A DNA stretch of 9,205 bases from Dichotomicrobium sp046543175 (GTDB lineage Bacteria > Pseudomonadota > Alphaproteobacteria > Rhizobiales > Rhodomicrobiaceae): assembly GCA_046543175.1 (NCBI GenBank), contig JBKGZY010000111.1, positions 1 through 9,205 on the forward strand, written 5' to 3'. Both the position numbers and the translations under genes were made by a program. Shown one piece after another: positions 1 to 7,217 of this stretch (position 1 is its first letter; every line of letters begins with the position of its first letter). The notes under the pieces are model-generated. The model saw only the letters and a program-made list of their open reading frames with translations. It was not told the DNA's origin and did no database searches.

Positions 1-682
1 CGATCTCGATGTCGCCGGAACTGTAGGCATGAAGCGAGTTGGGCAGCACGCCGGAAAAGCCGAGACGCCCGGCGATACGTTCACGGTCTATGGAGAAGGG
101 CGGCGGAACGACCTGTCCCGCCCCGGCCCGGGCGAGATCGGCGCGCCGGAAGGCACGCTCCAGCCTCTCGCAGTCGGCCTGAACCGCATATGCGTTGGCG
201 ACGGCAAAATAGCCGAAGGTTATCGGCTCGGCGTGCTGCGCCCAGGTGTAGTACGGCATGACGGTCGCGCGTTCCCGCCTTGCAAGCCCGAGCAGCGCAT
301 CGAGCACCGCGCCCGCCAGACCGATGACACCCAGCAGGTCGTCGCGCATGGCGATCTGCCGCGCCACCAGTTCGCATTCCTGCCGTGCCCGTCCGATGCT
401 CACCCAGCCGCCGTGCTGCGCGCCGATCCGACGGATCACCTCCGCTTCCAGGTTGGGCTGAAGCCCGTCCTTTTCCGGCGCGAACGCCATCCCGGAAAGC
501 CCTTCGCCGCGCAGGTCTTGCAGACAGCCGATCGCCGGCCTTGCCGCCTCCTGCGGGACCAGCCCCTGCCGTTCGGCGGAAAGCAGATAGGCGAGGTTGT
601 AATCGACGAGAGGGCGGAAAATCCGCTCATTGTGGCGCCATTCCAGGGCATGCGTCTTAACAAGTTGCGGATCGGTACTCAT
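1..682 (-). CDS. Argininosuccinate lyase-like protein of the aspartase/fumarase superfamily (partial, N-terminal 227 codons)
   Basis: The reading frame is open from an ATG at 682 to the left edge, so the C-terminal half is missing (argininosuccinate lyases usually have about 460-500 residues). AAGGAG lies 5 nt before the ATG. The fold family is clear. GGWVSIGRARQE (91-102) aligns with the GG-LHTxRSRNDQ region, VMPYYTWAQHAEPITFG (141-157) with the MPGYTHLQ-AQP-TFG signature, and IDRERIAGRLGF (198-209) followed by PNS (214-216) with the IDRe-iA-LGF-NS region. Several residues that true ArgH proteins need differ: RSRND reads RARQE and the His of THLQ reads TWAQ. Superfamily enzymes break C-N, C-O or similar bonds by beta-elimination, often releasing fumarate. 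The substitutions argue against arginine biosynthesis and for another substituted succinate or sulfonate-type substrate. The gene is divergent from iclR and probably belongs to the same pathway as the operon at 1705-8042. Confidence 0.85.
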   Translation of the reverse strand, partial: MSTDPQLVKTHALEWRHNERIFRPLVDYNLAYLLSAERQGLVPQEAARPAIGCLQDLRGEGLSGMAFAPEKDGLQPNLEAEVIRRIGAQHGGWVSIGRARQECELVARQIAMRDDLLGVIGLAGAVLDALLGLARRERATVMPYYTWAQHAEPITFGYFAVANAYAVQADCERLERAFRRADLARAGAGQVVPPPFSIDRERIAGRLGFSGVLPNSLHAYSSGDIEI

Positions 683-712
683 GCCATCTCCTTGGGCGTG
701 ATAGGATCGGGT

Positions 713-729
713 GTTCCACCCCTTGGGAC
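713..729. promoter_or_regulatory. Candidate IclR operator 1, 17-bp inverted repeat
   Basis: GTTCCACCCCTTGGGAC has 5-bp arms (GTTCC and GGGAC, four of five pairs matching) around a 7-bp centre. It lies 30 bp upstream of the lyase ATG. A 17-mer of the same layout at 8130-8146, upstream of the operon on the other side, agrees at 11 of 17 positions. IclR-family proteins bind short palindromes as dimers of dimers, so the linked regulator is the natural candidate. Binding is inferred only. Confidence 0.45.
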
Positions 730-750
730 AGAAGGCGCAATGCTGCGACA

Positions 751-773
751 GATTGTATGCAATCCACTGGTGG
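751..773. promoter_or_regulatory. Palindromes and candidate -10 element in the lyase/iclR divergent promoter region
   Basis: Two short palindromes abut here: GATTG-TATG-CAATC at 751-764 and CCAC-TG-GTGG at 764-773. Read on the minus strand, 757-752 is TACAAT, five of six matches to the -10 consensus. Transcription toward the lyase gene would then start near 745 and place the inverted repeat at 713-729 in the early transcribed region. No good -35 hexamer is seen at 16-18 bp, which would fit a regulator-dependent promoter. On the plus strand TTGTAT (753-758) and TGATAT (776-781) are 17 bp apart but match the consensus poorly, so the iclR promoter is not placed with confidence. Confidence 0.35.
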
Positions 774-829
774 GGTGATATGGCAATGCTTACCTTCGGA
801 CTATCGCTTGCAATGAAGAGGCCGGTCTA

Positions 830-1684
830 ATGGACAAAACGCTCACAAAAAGAAAGCGTTCAGCCGCTGACTCGGCATCTCCCCGCCCCGGCATGACGGG
901 GTCGATTTTAAAGACGTTCGACGTTCTTGAAGTTTTCGGGCGCAAATGGAAGCCTCTTACACTATCCGAGCTCTGCCGGGAGACCGGGCGACCGAAAAGC
1001 TCTCTGCACAGAATACTTGCGACGCTCGTCGAGGCGGGCGTGGTCGAACACACCGAGGGCGGCGAATACCGGCTGACCCTGAAGCTCTGGCGGATCGGCG
1101 TGCAGGCGCTCACCGAGATCGACGTGATGCAGGTGGCGCGCCCGCATCTGGAACGGCTGTCCCGGGCGGCGGACGAGACGGTCCACCTGGCCGTGCTCGA
1201 AGAAGGCGGCGGTGTCGTCTACCTCGCCAAGGTCGAGAGCCCGCGCTCGATTCGCGTGCAGACCCAGGTGGGCAAGGTCTCCCCGTCGTGGTGTACGGCC
1301 ACGGGGCGCGCGATCCTCGCATTCACTCCGGATATCCGGGACGCGGTTCTCGCCCAGCCCAAGGAGAAGCGCGCCCCCGGCACGATCACCGACCCGGAGA
1401 AGCTGCGCGACATTCTCGACGAGGTGGCGGAAAAGCAGTACGCCATAGCGCAGGGCGAGAACCATCCCGAAATGGGCGGGATCGCCGCGCCGATCCGCAA
1501 TCATTCCGGGAAGGTGGTGGCGTCCTGCGGCATCGCGATCCCCATCTTCCGGATGGACGACAAGCTCGTCGAGCGGACCACGCCGATGGTGCTCGACGCA
1601 GCCGCACAGATTTCCAGGGAACTCGGCTACCTCCCCTTCCCCAGCCAGGACCAGGCGGACCGGATCATCAGCGCGCATGGATGA
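830..1684 (+). CDS. IclR-family transcriptional regulator
   Basis: This 284-residue protein has the usual IclR length and layout. Residues about 24-90 form the winged helix-turn-helix (SILKTFDVLEVF, then LTLSELCRETGRPKSSLHRI as the helix-turn-helix, and GGEYRLTLKLWRIG as the wing). Residues about 103-275 are the effector-binding domain, with VHLAVLEEGGGVVYLAKVES, the signature-like PSWCTATGRAILA (152-164), and GGIAAPIRN before VVASCGIAIP. The ATG at 830 follows GAAGAGG by 8 nt, and the basic N-terminal extension MDKTLTKRKR is ordinary for the family. The gene is divergent from the lyase gene and converges with the tauE-like gene, so it probably senses the pathway substrate or an intermediate. 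IclR proteins act as repressors or activators, and the sequence does not say which applies here. The effector is unknown. Confidence 0.95.
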   Translation: MDKTLTKRKRSAADSASPRPGMTGSILKTFDVLEVFGRKWKPLTLSELCRETGRPKSSLHRILATLVEAGVVEHTEGGEYRLTLKLWRIGVQALTEIDVMQVARPHLERLSRAADETVHLAVLEEGGGVVYLAKVESPRSIRVQTQVGKVSPSWCTATGRAILAFTPDIRDAVLAQPKEKRAPGTITDPEKLRDILDEVAEKQYAIAQGENHPEMGGIAAPIRNHSGKVVASCGIAIPIFRMDDKLVERTTPMVLDAAAQISRELGYLPFPSQDQADRIISAHG

Positions 1685-1685
1685 G

Positions 1686-1704
1686 GCCGGCCCGCTTGTC
1701 CGGC
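1686..1704. terminator. Possible bidirectional hairpin between convergent genes
   Basis: The 20-bp gap between the iclR stop (1682-1684) and the stop of the convergent tauE-like gene (1705-1707) is nearly all taken up by a GCCGG stem, a 9-nt loop and a CCGGC stem. There is no T-run on either side, so it does not meet the usual pattern of an intrinsic terminator. It could still limit read-through in both directions. Confidence 0.3.
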
Positions 1705-2448
1705 TCACTCGGCGATCAACATGCCGGCCGCCACCACGATGAGCAGCACCAGCACGACCCGCATGAAGAACCTGTCGCTGCTGCGGCCGAAAATATGCGC
1801 GCCGACCCACGCGCCGAGCAGGAATGGCGGCGTCAGCAGAAGCGTCTGCAGAAACATCTTCGTGTTCAGCAGGCCGCCGACCAGGAACGCGAGCGTCGTC
1901 ACGATGTTGATGATTGCGAAAGACAGAATGATATTGGCCCGCAGCGCCGCCGCCGACTGCTTCTGCGCGATCCAGTATATGATGATCGGCGGCCCGCCGA
2001 TGCCCGCGAAGCCGTGCATGAGACCGCCAAGCCCACCGGCGAAAGCGTCCATCGCCGGGCTGGAGCGGATATGCAGGTGGTCCTGATAGGGCAATGCGAT
2101 GAGGATGCAGGCGAGGATCACGAGGATCGAAATCGCATCGCGCGCCGCTTCGGGATCGAATGTTCCCAGCGCCCAGACGCCGATGGGCATCGCGACACAG
2201 GCGCCCGCCGTGAGCCAGCCGACACCGGCGAAGTTGCTGACCCGGAGCGCCGGGGCGATGAGTTGAACCGAGACGATCAGGTTGAGCAGGATGATGATGC
2301 CGACGCCGCTCGTCGCCCCGAACAGGTAAGCGAGCACGGGCGCCAGCAGCAGCGCCGCGCCGAATCCGGTGAAGCCGCGCACGATTCCCGCTCCGAAGAG
2401 CAATGCCGCGGCGATGGCCAGATTCGTGCTCAGGATGTCGGCGGGCAA
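1705..2448 (-). CDS. TauE/SafE family permease (putative sulfite or organosulfonate exporter)
   Basis: The product is a 247-residue, very hydrophobic protein of the TauE/SafE (formerly DUF81) family, with about seven or eight membrane segments. It has the duplicated glycine-rich signatures of the family: GAGIVRGFTGFGAALL near the N-terminus, and GGLGGLMHGFAGIGGPPIII in the middle at the start of the second half. The start is a TTG at 2448 with GGGAGAG upstream; no in-frame ATG lies between the preceding in-frame stop and this codon. It is the last gene of the minus-strand operon, 57 bp after the flavoprotein stop codon. Characterised members export sulfite (TauE) or sulfoacetate (SafE) during sulfonate degradation, but the family is broad and many members have no known substrate. 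Next to a ComA-like gene, sulfite export is the most economical reading. That reading is inferred from context and is not shown by any residue. Confidence 0.9.
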   Translation of the reverse strand: MPADILSTNLAIAAALLFGAGIVRGFTGFGAALLLAPVLAYLFGATSGVGIIILLNLIVSVQLIAPALRVSNFAGVGWLTAGACVAMPIGVWALGTFDPEAARDAISILVILACILIALPYQDHLHIRSSPAMDAFAGGLGGLMHGFAGIGGPPIIIYWIAQKQSAAALRANIILSFAIINIVTTLAFLVGGLLNTKMFLQTLLLTPPFLLGAWVGAHIFGRSSDRFFMRVVLVLLIVVAAGMLIAE

Positions 2449-2505
2449 GGCTGAAAATCTCTCCCGAAGTTTTTTCGTGCGTCCCGACGGATGCCGGAGG
2501 CGGAA

Positions 2506-4119
2506 TCATGAAAGAGGGGTCGCGGGTGGCGGCGCCGGCGGCGCGGCTTGCGCCCTGATCGCGGCATTGCGTCCGGCGATGCGGCCGCCGACAAAGCATT
2601 CGGCCAGGTTGCCCCCCGACAGGTAGAGGTGCCCGAAGACGCTGCCGAGTTCGCCGGCGGCATAGAGGCCTTCAATCGGCTCGGAAAACGGATCGAGAAT
2701 GCGCTGGTCCGGGTCGTGGACGGGGCCGCCCTGCGTGTTCGCGACGATGGGCCATGTCTGCGCGACATAGTACGGCGGCCCCTCGATCGGCGTGGAGGTC
2801 TGCCGGTCCCTGCCATGCGGATCGTCTTGTTCACCACCGCAGAAGCCGTTCCACCGCGCCAGCGTCTCGCGGATCTCGTCTTCCGCGCAGCCGACGATCC
2901 GCGCCAGTTGCTCAAGCGTGTCGGCCCTGCGGATCAGTCCCATCTCGAGCTCGGCGCGATTGTCCCCGCTCCAGGCGAAGTCCATGCGCGGGTCGTTGTA
3001 GGTCGGAAAGCCGAGCGCGTCGCGGTCGAAGCCCTTCTGATCGAGGACGAGGTAGGACGGGATGCGCGGGAAGCTCTGCGAAACGGGATCGAAATGCGCC
3101 ATGTGGCGATGCCCGGTATCGCCGGGATAGGGCGGATATTCGTTCATGTAGCGCCGACCGTGCTGATCGACGACGATCCACGGCATCTTCGCGTTTTCCG
3201 TGGCGAGCAGGAATGCGGGGACGTCCTCGTCATCCTGTAGAAGGCCGGGCGTCCAGTCGCGGAACCGGGTCAGCCGGATTCCGTAGGGATACGAGTCGGT
3301 GTCGGGGTGCCGGAGGCCGTAGGTGCCGTGATAATGCCACATATGCCAGAGATCGGCCCCGGCTGCCTGGGCCATGCGGATTCCGTCGCCCGTGTTGCCG
3401 GGAAACGCGGCCGCCGCCACCGGCTTTTCCTGCCAGTACTGGCGCTTCATCTCCGCGTCCGCCTCGAAGCCGCCGCAGGCCAGGATCACGCCGCCCCTCG
3501 CGCGGAGCCGCGCGCAACGTCCCGCATGCTCCACGAGAACGCCCGACACTGCCCCGCGCTCGTCGCGCAGAAGCCGCAGCGCCCTGCATGCCAGCCGAAC
3601 CTCGATATCGCGTGCGGCCACGTTGCTCTGAACCACGTTGAAAAGCCGCGCGCCGCCGCGCAGGCCACGCACATGGGGATAAACCGCGCGCGCCTCGAAG
3701 CCCGGCACATCCGCGACGGAGAGGAAGCCGAATGTCTCGAAGCCGTCGAAACGGTAGTTTCCCGGCGCTTTCACCTTTGTCAGGCTGGCGTCGCATGGCT
3801 CGCACAGCTTGCGGACGAAGCCTTCGATCTCCGTCATGCCGTCAGCGAGCGCCCGCAGGTTTTTCTCGGGGGCCGTGCCGGCGTTCGTCTGCCCGAGGTA
3901 GCGAAAGGCCGCATCGGCGTCATCGGCAATGCGGATGCCGCCGGCAGAGCAGATCGAGATGCCGCCGGGCCGGGACATCTTCTCGATCAGCAGCACCCGT
4001 GCGCCGGCGTCAGCCGCGGAAATGGCGCTCGCGCCGCCGGCGAAGCCGAAGCCGACGACGATCACATCGAACTCTTCGTTCCAAGCTGCGCCGGTCAGGT
4101 TCGCCTCCCTCGTTGACAC
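2506..4119 (-). CDS. FAD-dependent oxidoreductase, fumarate reductase/succinate dehydrogenase flavoprotein type
   Basis: The protein is about 537 residues from a GTG at 4119. The N-terminal Rossmann motif is clear: FDVIVVGFGFAGG (17-29) with the acidic residue of LLIEK at 46, followed by RPGGISICSAGG. The C-terminal FAD motif is EGLYAAGELG with GRIAGRNAA (about 483-520). The middle resembles the capping domain of soluble fumarate reductases and 3-ketosteroid dehydrogenases. The substrate-site residues of soluble fumarate reductase are not kept: the H-TMGG region reads ANTQGGPVHD, and the Arg-bearing C-terminal loop reads LYLSGGNLAE. The substrate is therefore probably not fumarate. The start is uncertain. 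GTG 4119 has no clear ribosome site, whereas a rare CTG at 4098 follows GGGAGG by 5 nt and gives 530 residues. The gene starts 37 bp after the TRAP permease stop and probably oxidises or reduces the imported solute. Confidence 0.85.
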   Translation of the reverse strand: MSTREANLTGAAWNEEFDVIVVGFGFAGGASAISAADAGARVLLIEKMSRPGGISICSAGGIRIADDADAAFRYLGQTNAGTAPEKNLRALADGMTEIEGFVRKLCEPCDASLTKVKAPGNYRFDGFETFGFLSVADVPGFEARAVYPHVRGLRGGARLFNVVQSNVAARDIEVRLACRALRLLRDERGAVSGVLVEHAGRCARLRARGGVILACGGFEADAEMKRQYWQEKPVAAAAFPGNTGDGIRMAQAAGADLWHMWHYHGTYGLRHPDTDSYPYGIRLTRFRDWTPGLLQDDEDVPAFLLATENAKMPWIVVDQHGRRYMNEYPPYPGDTGHRHMAHFDPVSQSFPRIPSYLVLDQKGFDRDALGFPTYNDPRMDFAWSGDNRAELEMGLIRRADTLEQLARIVGCAEDEIRETLARWNGFCGGEQDDPHGRDRQTSTPIEGPPYYVAQTWPIVANTQGGPVHDPDQRILDPFSEPIEGLYAAGELGSVFGHLYLSGGNLAECFVGGRIAGRNAAIRAQAAPPAPPPATPLS

Positions 4120-4156
4120 ATGACATATCGCGACCGCCTGAGCGGAGGCAGCTTCC

Positions 4157-6076
4157 TCACGAGCCGTCGCCCGGCCGCACCGGGCCGGAAACAAGGGATT
4201 GTTCGGCCGTCTCCGAAGGTGATGGACGCCGCCACCTCGCAAGGATTTCCCAGGCCAGGAACGGCGCGGCCAGCGCGAAGCCGGTAAAGCTGATCCAGGG
4301 CACCGGCCAGATCAGCAGCACACCGGCCATGATGAAGGCCCCCCTCGTCAGAACGGAAAGATGCCGCCGCAGGTATCCCTCGAGGCCGAAAACCCAGAGG
4401 GCGATGCCAAGCACCGCAGTGATCACGTGGACCACGATCTCGCCGGGCGTGCCCATCATCAGAAGAGACGGGTTGTAGACGAAGGCATAGGGAATGAAAA
4501 ACACGACGATGCCCAGCTTGATCGCCACCAGCCCGGTCTTCAACGGATTCGCTTCGGCTATGCCCGCCGCGACATAGGCCCCCGTACAGACCGGCGGGGT
4601 GATCGCGGACAGAATGGCAAAGTAGAAGATGAACAGGTGGGCGGCGACCGGCGACACGTCGAGATTGATGAGCGCAGCCGGCACCAGCGTCGCCAGCACG
4701 ACATAGGCCGCCACGGTCGGCAGCCCCATCCCCAGCACGATGCAAGCGCCCATTGTCATGAGCAGGGTAATGAACAGGCTGCCCTGCGCAACGTACTCGA
4801 TCAGGTAGGTGATCTTGAGGTTGAGGCCGGTGCTGGTGAGCACGCCGATCAGGATGCCGGCGCCCGCGCAGATGGCTGTTAGCGGCGCCATGGCCTTCAT
4901 GGTGTGCTCGAACGCGTGATAGTAGCCGCGCAGGCTGGGCCGTGTCTCGCGGTTGAGCAGCGCCAGCAGCATGGCCGCGATCACGGCGAAGAACGCCGCA
5001 TACATCAGGCTGAGCCGCTGCGACATCAGCACGACCAGCAGGACGATGGGAAGCAGCATGTGCCCGCGCTTCATGAGCTCGGTCCAGATGCTCGGCAATT
5101 CTTCCGCGGGAGCACCGCCAAGCCCGAGCTTGACCGAGCGCACATGCACGATCATCAGCACGGCCAGGAAATACAGCAGCGCCGGCGTCAGCGCGTAGCC
5201 CACCAGTTCGAGATAATCGATGTTCAGATATTCGATCATCACGAAAGCGGCTGCGCCCATGATCGGCGGCATCAACTGCCCGCCCGAGGAGGCGAGCGCC
5301 TCGACCGCGCCGGCGAAGTGGCGGTTGTAACCCGCGCGCTTCATCATCGGAATGGTGACCGCGCCTGTCGTGGCAACGTTGGCGACGGTCGCGCCCGTGA
5401 CCATGCCCATCAGCGCGGAGCCGACAACGGCTATCTTCGCGGGGCCGCCGGTCAGGCTCCCGGCAATCCCCCTGGCCAGGTTCATGAACAGCTCGACGCC
5501 CCCGGCATAGGTGAGCATCGACCCGAGCATGATCACGAGAATGACGAAGGTCGCGCACACGCCGACCGGCACGCCGAACACGCCGTCGGTGCCGTAGAAG
5601 ATGAGCGAGACAATCGTTTCAAGGTCCAGCCCGCTATGGCGGAGCTGAGACACAGGCACCGAGTTGCCAAAATATGCGAAGGCCAGAAAGCTGGCCATGA
5701 AGACCGTGATGATGAGGCCGACCGTCCGGCGAACCGCCTCGAGCACGAGCAGCAATCCGATCGCGCCCAGCCAAAGGTCAATCGGATTAAGAAATGGATC
5801 GGCGTAAAGACGCCCGAAATTCTGGACGTTCCAGGCAAAGACCGCAGCAGATACCAGCGTGAGGACGATCCCCAATATATCTTCCGCTATCCTGCCTAGC
5901 CCCAGCCCGGACGGGATCATCAGGAAGATGAGCGGCATGATGAAAAGAAGGAACAGGCCGCGCTGCAAGGGCGCTTCGAAGGGGCCGGTACCGCCGGTAT
6001 ACAGGGCGAAGCCAGCGGTGATCAGCACGAGAGTGCCGACCAGCACCATTTTGATCTTTTCGATGACGGGCTGCAT
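4157..6076 (-). CDS. TRAP transporter fused permease, 4TM/12TM (DctQM-type) subunit
   Basis: This 639-residue membrane protein joins the small 4-TM (DctQ-like) part, roughly residues 8-135, to the 12-TM (DctM-like) part. Its layout matches the fused permeases that work with TAXI receptors. Signatures seen are GVFGVPVGVCATF (165-177), MGMVTGATVANVATTGAVTI (223-242) followed by PMMKRAGY, and SSGGQLMPPIMGAAAFVM (263-280). A second repeat contains MGLPTVAAYVVLATLVPAAL. The ATG at 6076 is preceded by AGGTGAGG. The polar C-terminal tail is cytoplasm-like and short. TRAP transporters are sodium-coupled secondary importers of organic anions. The gene lies 93 bp after the TAXI receptor gene, with a stem-loop between them that may lower permease expression relative to the receptor. 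Length and motifs are complete, with no sign of decay. Confidence 0.95.
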   Translation of the reverse strand: MQPVIEKIKMVLVGTLVLITAGFALYTGGTGPFEAPLQRGLFLLFIMPLIFLMIPSGLGLGRIAEDILGIVLTLVSAAVFAWNVQNFGRLYADPFLNPIDLWLGAIGLLLVLEAVRRTVGLIITVFMASFLAFAYFGNSVPVSQLRHSGLDLETIVSLIFYGTDGVFGVPVGVCATFVILVIMLGSMLTYAGGVELFMNLARGIAGSLTGGPAKIAVVGSALMGMVTGATVANVATTGAVTIPMMKRAGYNRHFAGAVEALASSGGQLMPPIMGAAAFVMIEYLNIDYLELVGYALTPALLYFLAVLMIVHVRSVKLGLGGAPAEELPSIWTELMKRGHMLLPIVLLVVLMSQRLSLMYAAFFAVIAAMLLALLNRETRPSLRGYYHAFEHTMKAMAPLTAICAGAGILIGVLTSTGLNLKITYLIEYVAQGSLFITLLMTMGACIVLGMGLPTVAAYVVLATLVPAALINLDVSPVAAHLFIFYFAILSAITPPVCTGAYVAAGIAEANPLKTGLVAIKLGIVVFFIPYAFVYNPSLLMMGTPGEIVVHVITAVLGIALWVFGLEGYLRRHLSVLTRGAFIMAGVLLIWPVPWISFTGFALAAPFLAWEILARWRRPSPSETAEQSLVSGPVRPGDGS

Positions 6077-6112
6077 TGCCTCACCTGGAGAATACGCCAG
6101 CGGAGTCGGTTT

Positions 6113-6143
6113 GGCAGGAAGGACCGGAAAAGCCCCTCCTGCC
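6113..6143 (-). promoter_or_regulatory. Stem-loop between receptor and permease genes
   Basis: On the transcribed strand GGCAGGAGGG pairs with CCTTCCTGCC (10 pairs, one of them G-U) around an 11-nt loop. A weaker GCCCG/TGGGC hairpin sits just upstream at 6145-6158. There is no T-run downstream, so this is unlikely to be a full terminator. A stem here would suit partial attenuation, or protection of the receptor mRNA 3' end, giving more receptor than permease. Function is inferred from its position. Confidence 0.45.
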
Positions 6144-6169
6144 TGCCCACGAGCGGGCCTCGGGAGGAA

Positions 6170-7162
6170 TTACTCCCTGTGCTCTTGCCAAATACCGGCT
6201 TCTTCGTAATATTTTTGCGCGCCGGGGTGGTAAGGAGCAGCCGTGAACGAGGCGGCTATGTCCGGTCCTGCCGCGCCTTTCTCTTTCCACCAGGGGGCGG
6301 ATTCAGTGACCTCGTCCCAGTTCTCGAAGATCGCCTTGGTCATCTCGTAGACGATGTCTTCGGGAACGTCCTTGCTGATCATGAAGCCCGTGCGTACGGC
6401 CAGGCCAACGAGATCAGGGTGGTCGAAGACAGGCTCCCCGAGGCGGTCGACGTAGAACGCCGGGTTGTTCGCCACGATCTCCTTGGCCTTCTCTTCATCC
6501 ATGTCGATGAAGTCGATGTCGTCATCCAGATCGCGCGCGGCGAACACCGGACCGAGATGGCCCCGATTGTTCCGTGAGTACGAAATCAGCAGCGCGTCGA
6601 TCTGGCGGTCGATGAGGGCGTTCTGGGCGTCCGAACGCGCCAGATAGACCAGATCGGCGTTTTCATCAGTGATGCCGTGCGCCGCGAGGATTTCCTTGGC
6701 GCGCGCATCGTCACCGCTGTTTCTGCCGCCGATGGCAACCGTCTTGCCCTCCAGATCGGAGTAGCTCTCGATGTCCGCATCGCCGATCAGCCGGTAGATC
6801 AGCGGATTAACCGTGATCCAGGAGACGACATTGCTATAGTCGCGGCCGTCATCGAACGGCGGCGCATTGTCGTATGCCAGAACAAGATCCGGCAGAAAAC
6901 CGCGCCCGGCCTCGATCCGTCCGGCCATGATACGCTTGATGTTGCCCACGGAAACGCCCTTGCCGATGACGCCGTTCACCTCAACGCCGTCCATCTTCTC
7001 GGAAAGGAGCTTGCCGACAAGCGAGGCTTCCTTGAACCAGCGGCCCTGCGGACCCGCGCCCGAGATTGTGACGATCGTTTCCTGAGCCAGCACCGGACGT
7101 TCCGGTGACATGGCCAAGAGCGTTGCGCCGATCATGGCGACGCATGCGAGAAGTCGCTTCAT
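6170..7162 (-). CDS. TAXI family TRAP transporter solute-binding protein
   Basis: The product is a 330-residue periplasmic receptor of the TAXI (NMT1-like) type. The start is the ATG at 7162, because it follows GGGAGG by 5 nt and opens a typical Sec signal peptide: MKRLL, then the hydrophobic stretch ACVAMIGATLLAM, with cleavage likely after VLA (residue 26) before QETIV. The mature protein begins with ISGAGPQGRWF, as expected for the family, and contains SVGNIKRIMAGRIEAG and DLEGKTVAIGGRNSGDD. The C-terminal region ends with FTAAPYHPGAQKYYEEAG, again TAXI-like. It should bind the solute in the periplasm and deliver it to the fused permease encoded next. Upstream, 55 bp separate it from the ComA-like gene. 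The substrate cannot be read from the sequence. Known TRAP-TAXI receptors include binders of dicarboxylates such as 2-oxoglutarate and of glutamate. Confidence 0.95.
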   Translation of the reverse strand: MKRLLACVAMIGATLLAMSPERPVLAQETIVTISGAGPQGRWFKEASLVGKLLSEKMDGVEVNGVIGKGVSVGNIKRIMAGRIEAGRGFLPDLVLAYDNAPPFDDGRDYSNVVSWITVNPLIYRLIGDADIESYSDLEGKTVAIGGRNSGDDARAKEILAAHGITDENADLVYLARSDAQNALIDRQIDALLISYSRNNRGHLGPVFAARDLDDDIDFIDMDEEKAKEIVANNPAFYVDRLGEPVFDHPDLVGLAVRTGFMISKDVPEDIVYEMTKAIFENWDEVTESAPWWKEKGAAGPDIAASFTAAPYHPGAQKYYEEAGIWQEHRE

Positions 7163-7217
7163 GCATTCCTCCCAGTTGTCGTTTCGTGCGACCGCACGGC
7201 ATCGCGCGGGCGCGTCT

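Noticed and set aside
29..778. Long plus-strand open frame over the lyase gene
   Set aside because: It is antisense to a frame with clear argininosuccinate lyase family motifs and a good ribosome site. The plus-strand product shows no recognisable domain and is explained by GC-rich codon bias.
946..2454. Long plus-strand open frame (502 codons) across iclR and the tauE-like gene
   Set aside because: It overlaps two well-supported genes, and its product is low-complexity and rich in R, D, E and G, typical of a shadow frame.
962..2599. Long minus-strand open frame (545 codons) over the same region
   Set aside because: It is out of frame with the tauE-like gene and antisense to iclR, and it has no membrane or enzyme motifs.
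4095..5558. Minus-strand open frame inside the TRAP permease gene
   Set aside because: The overlapping frame has all TRAP permease signatures. This one gives a histidine- and arginine-rich product without a domain.
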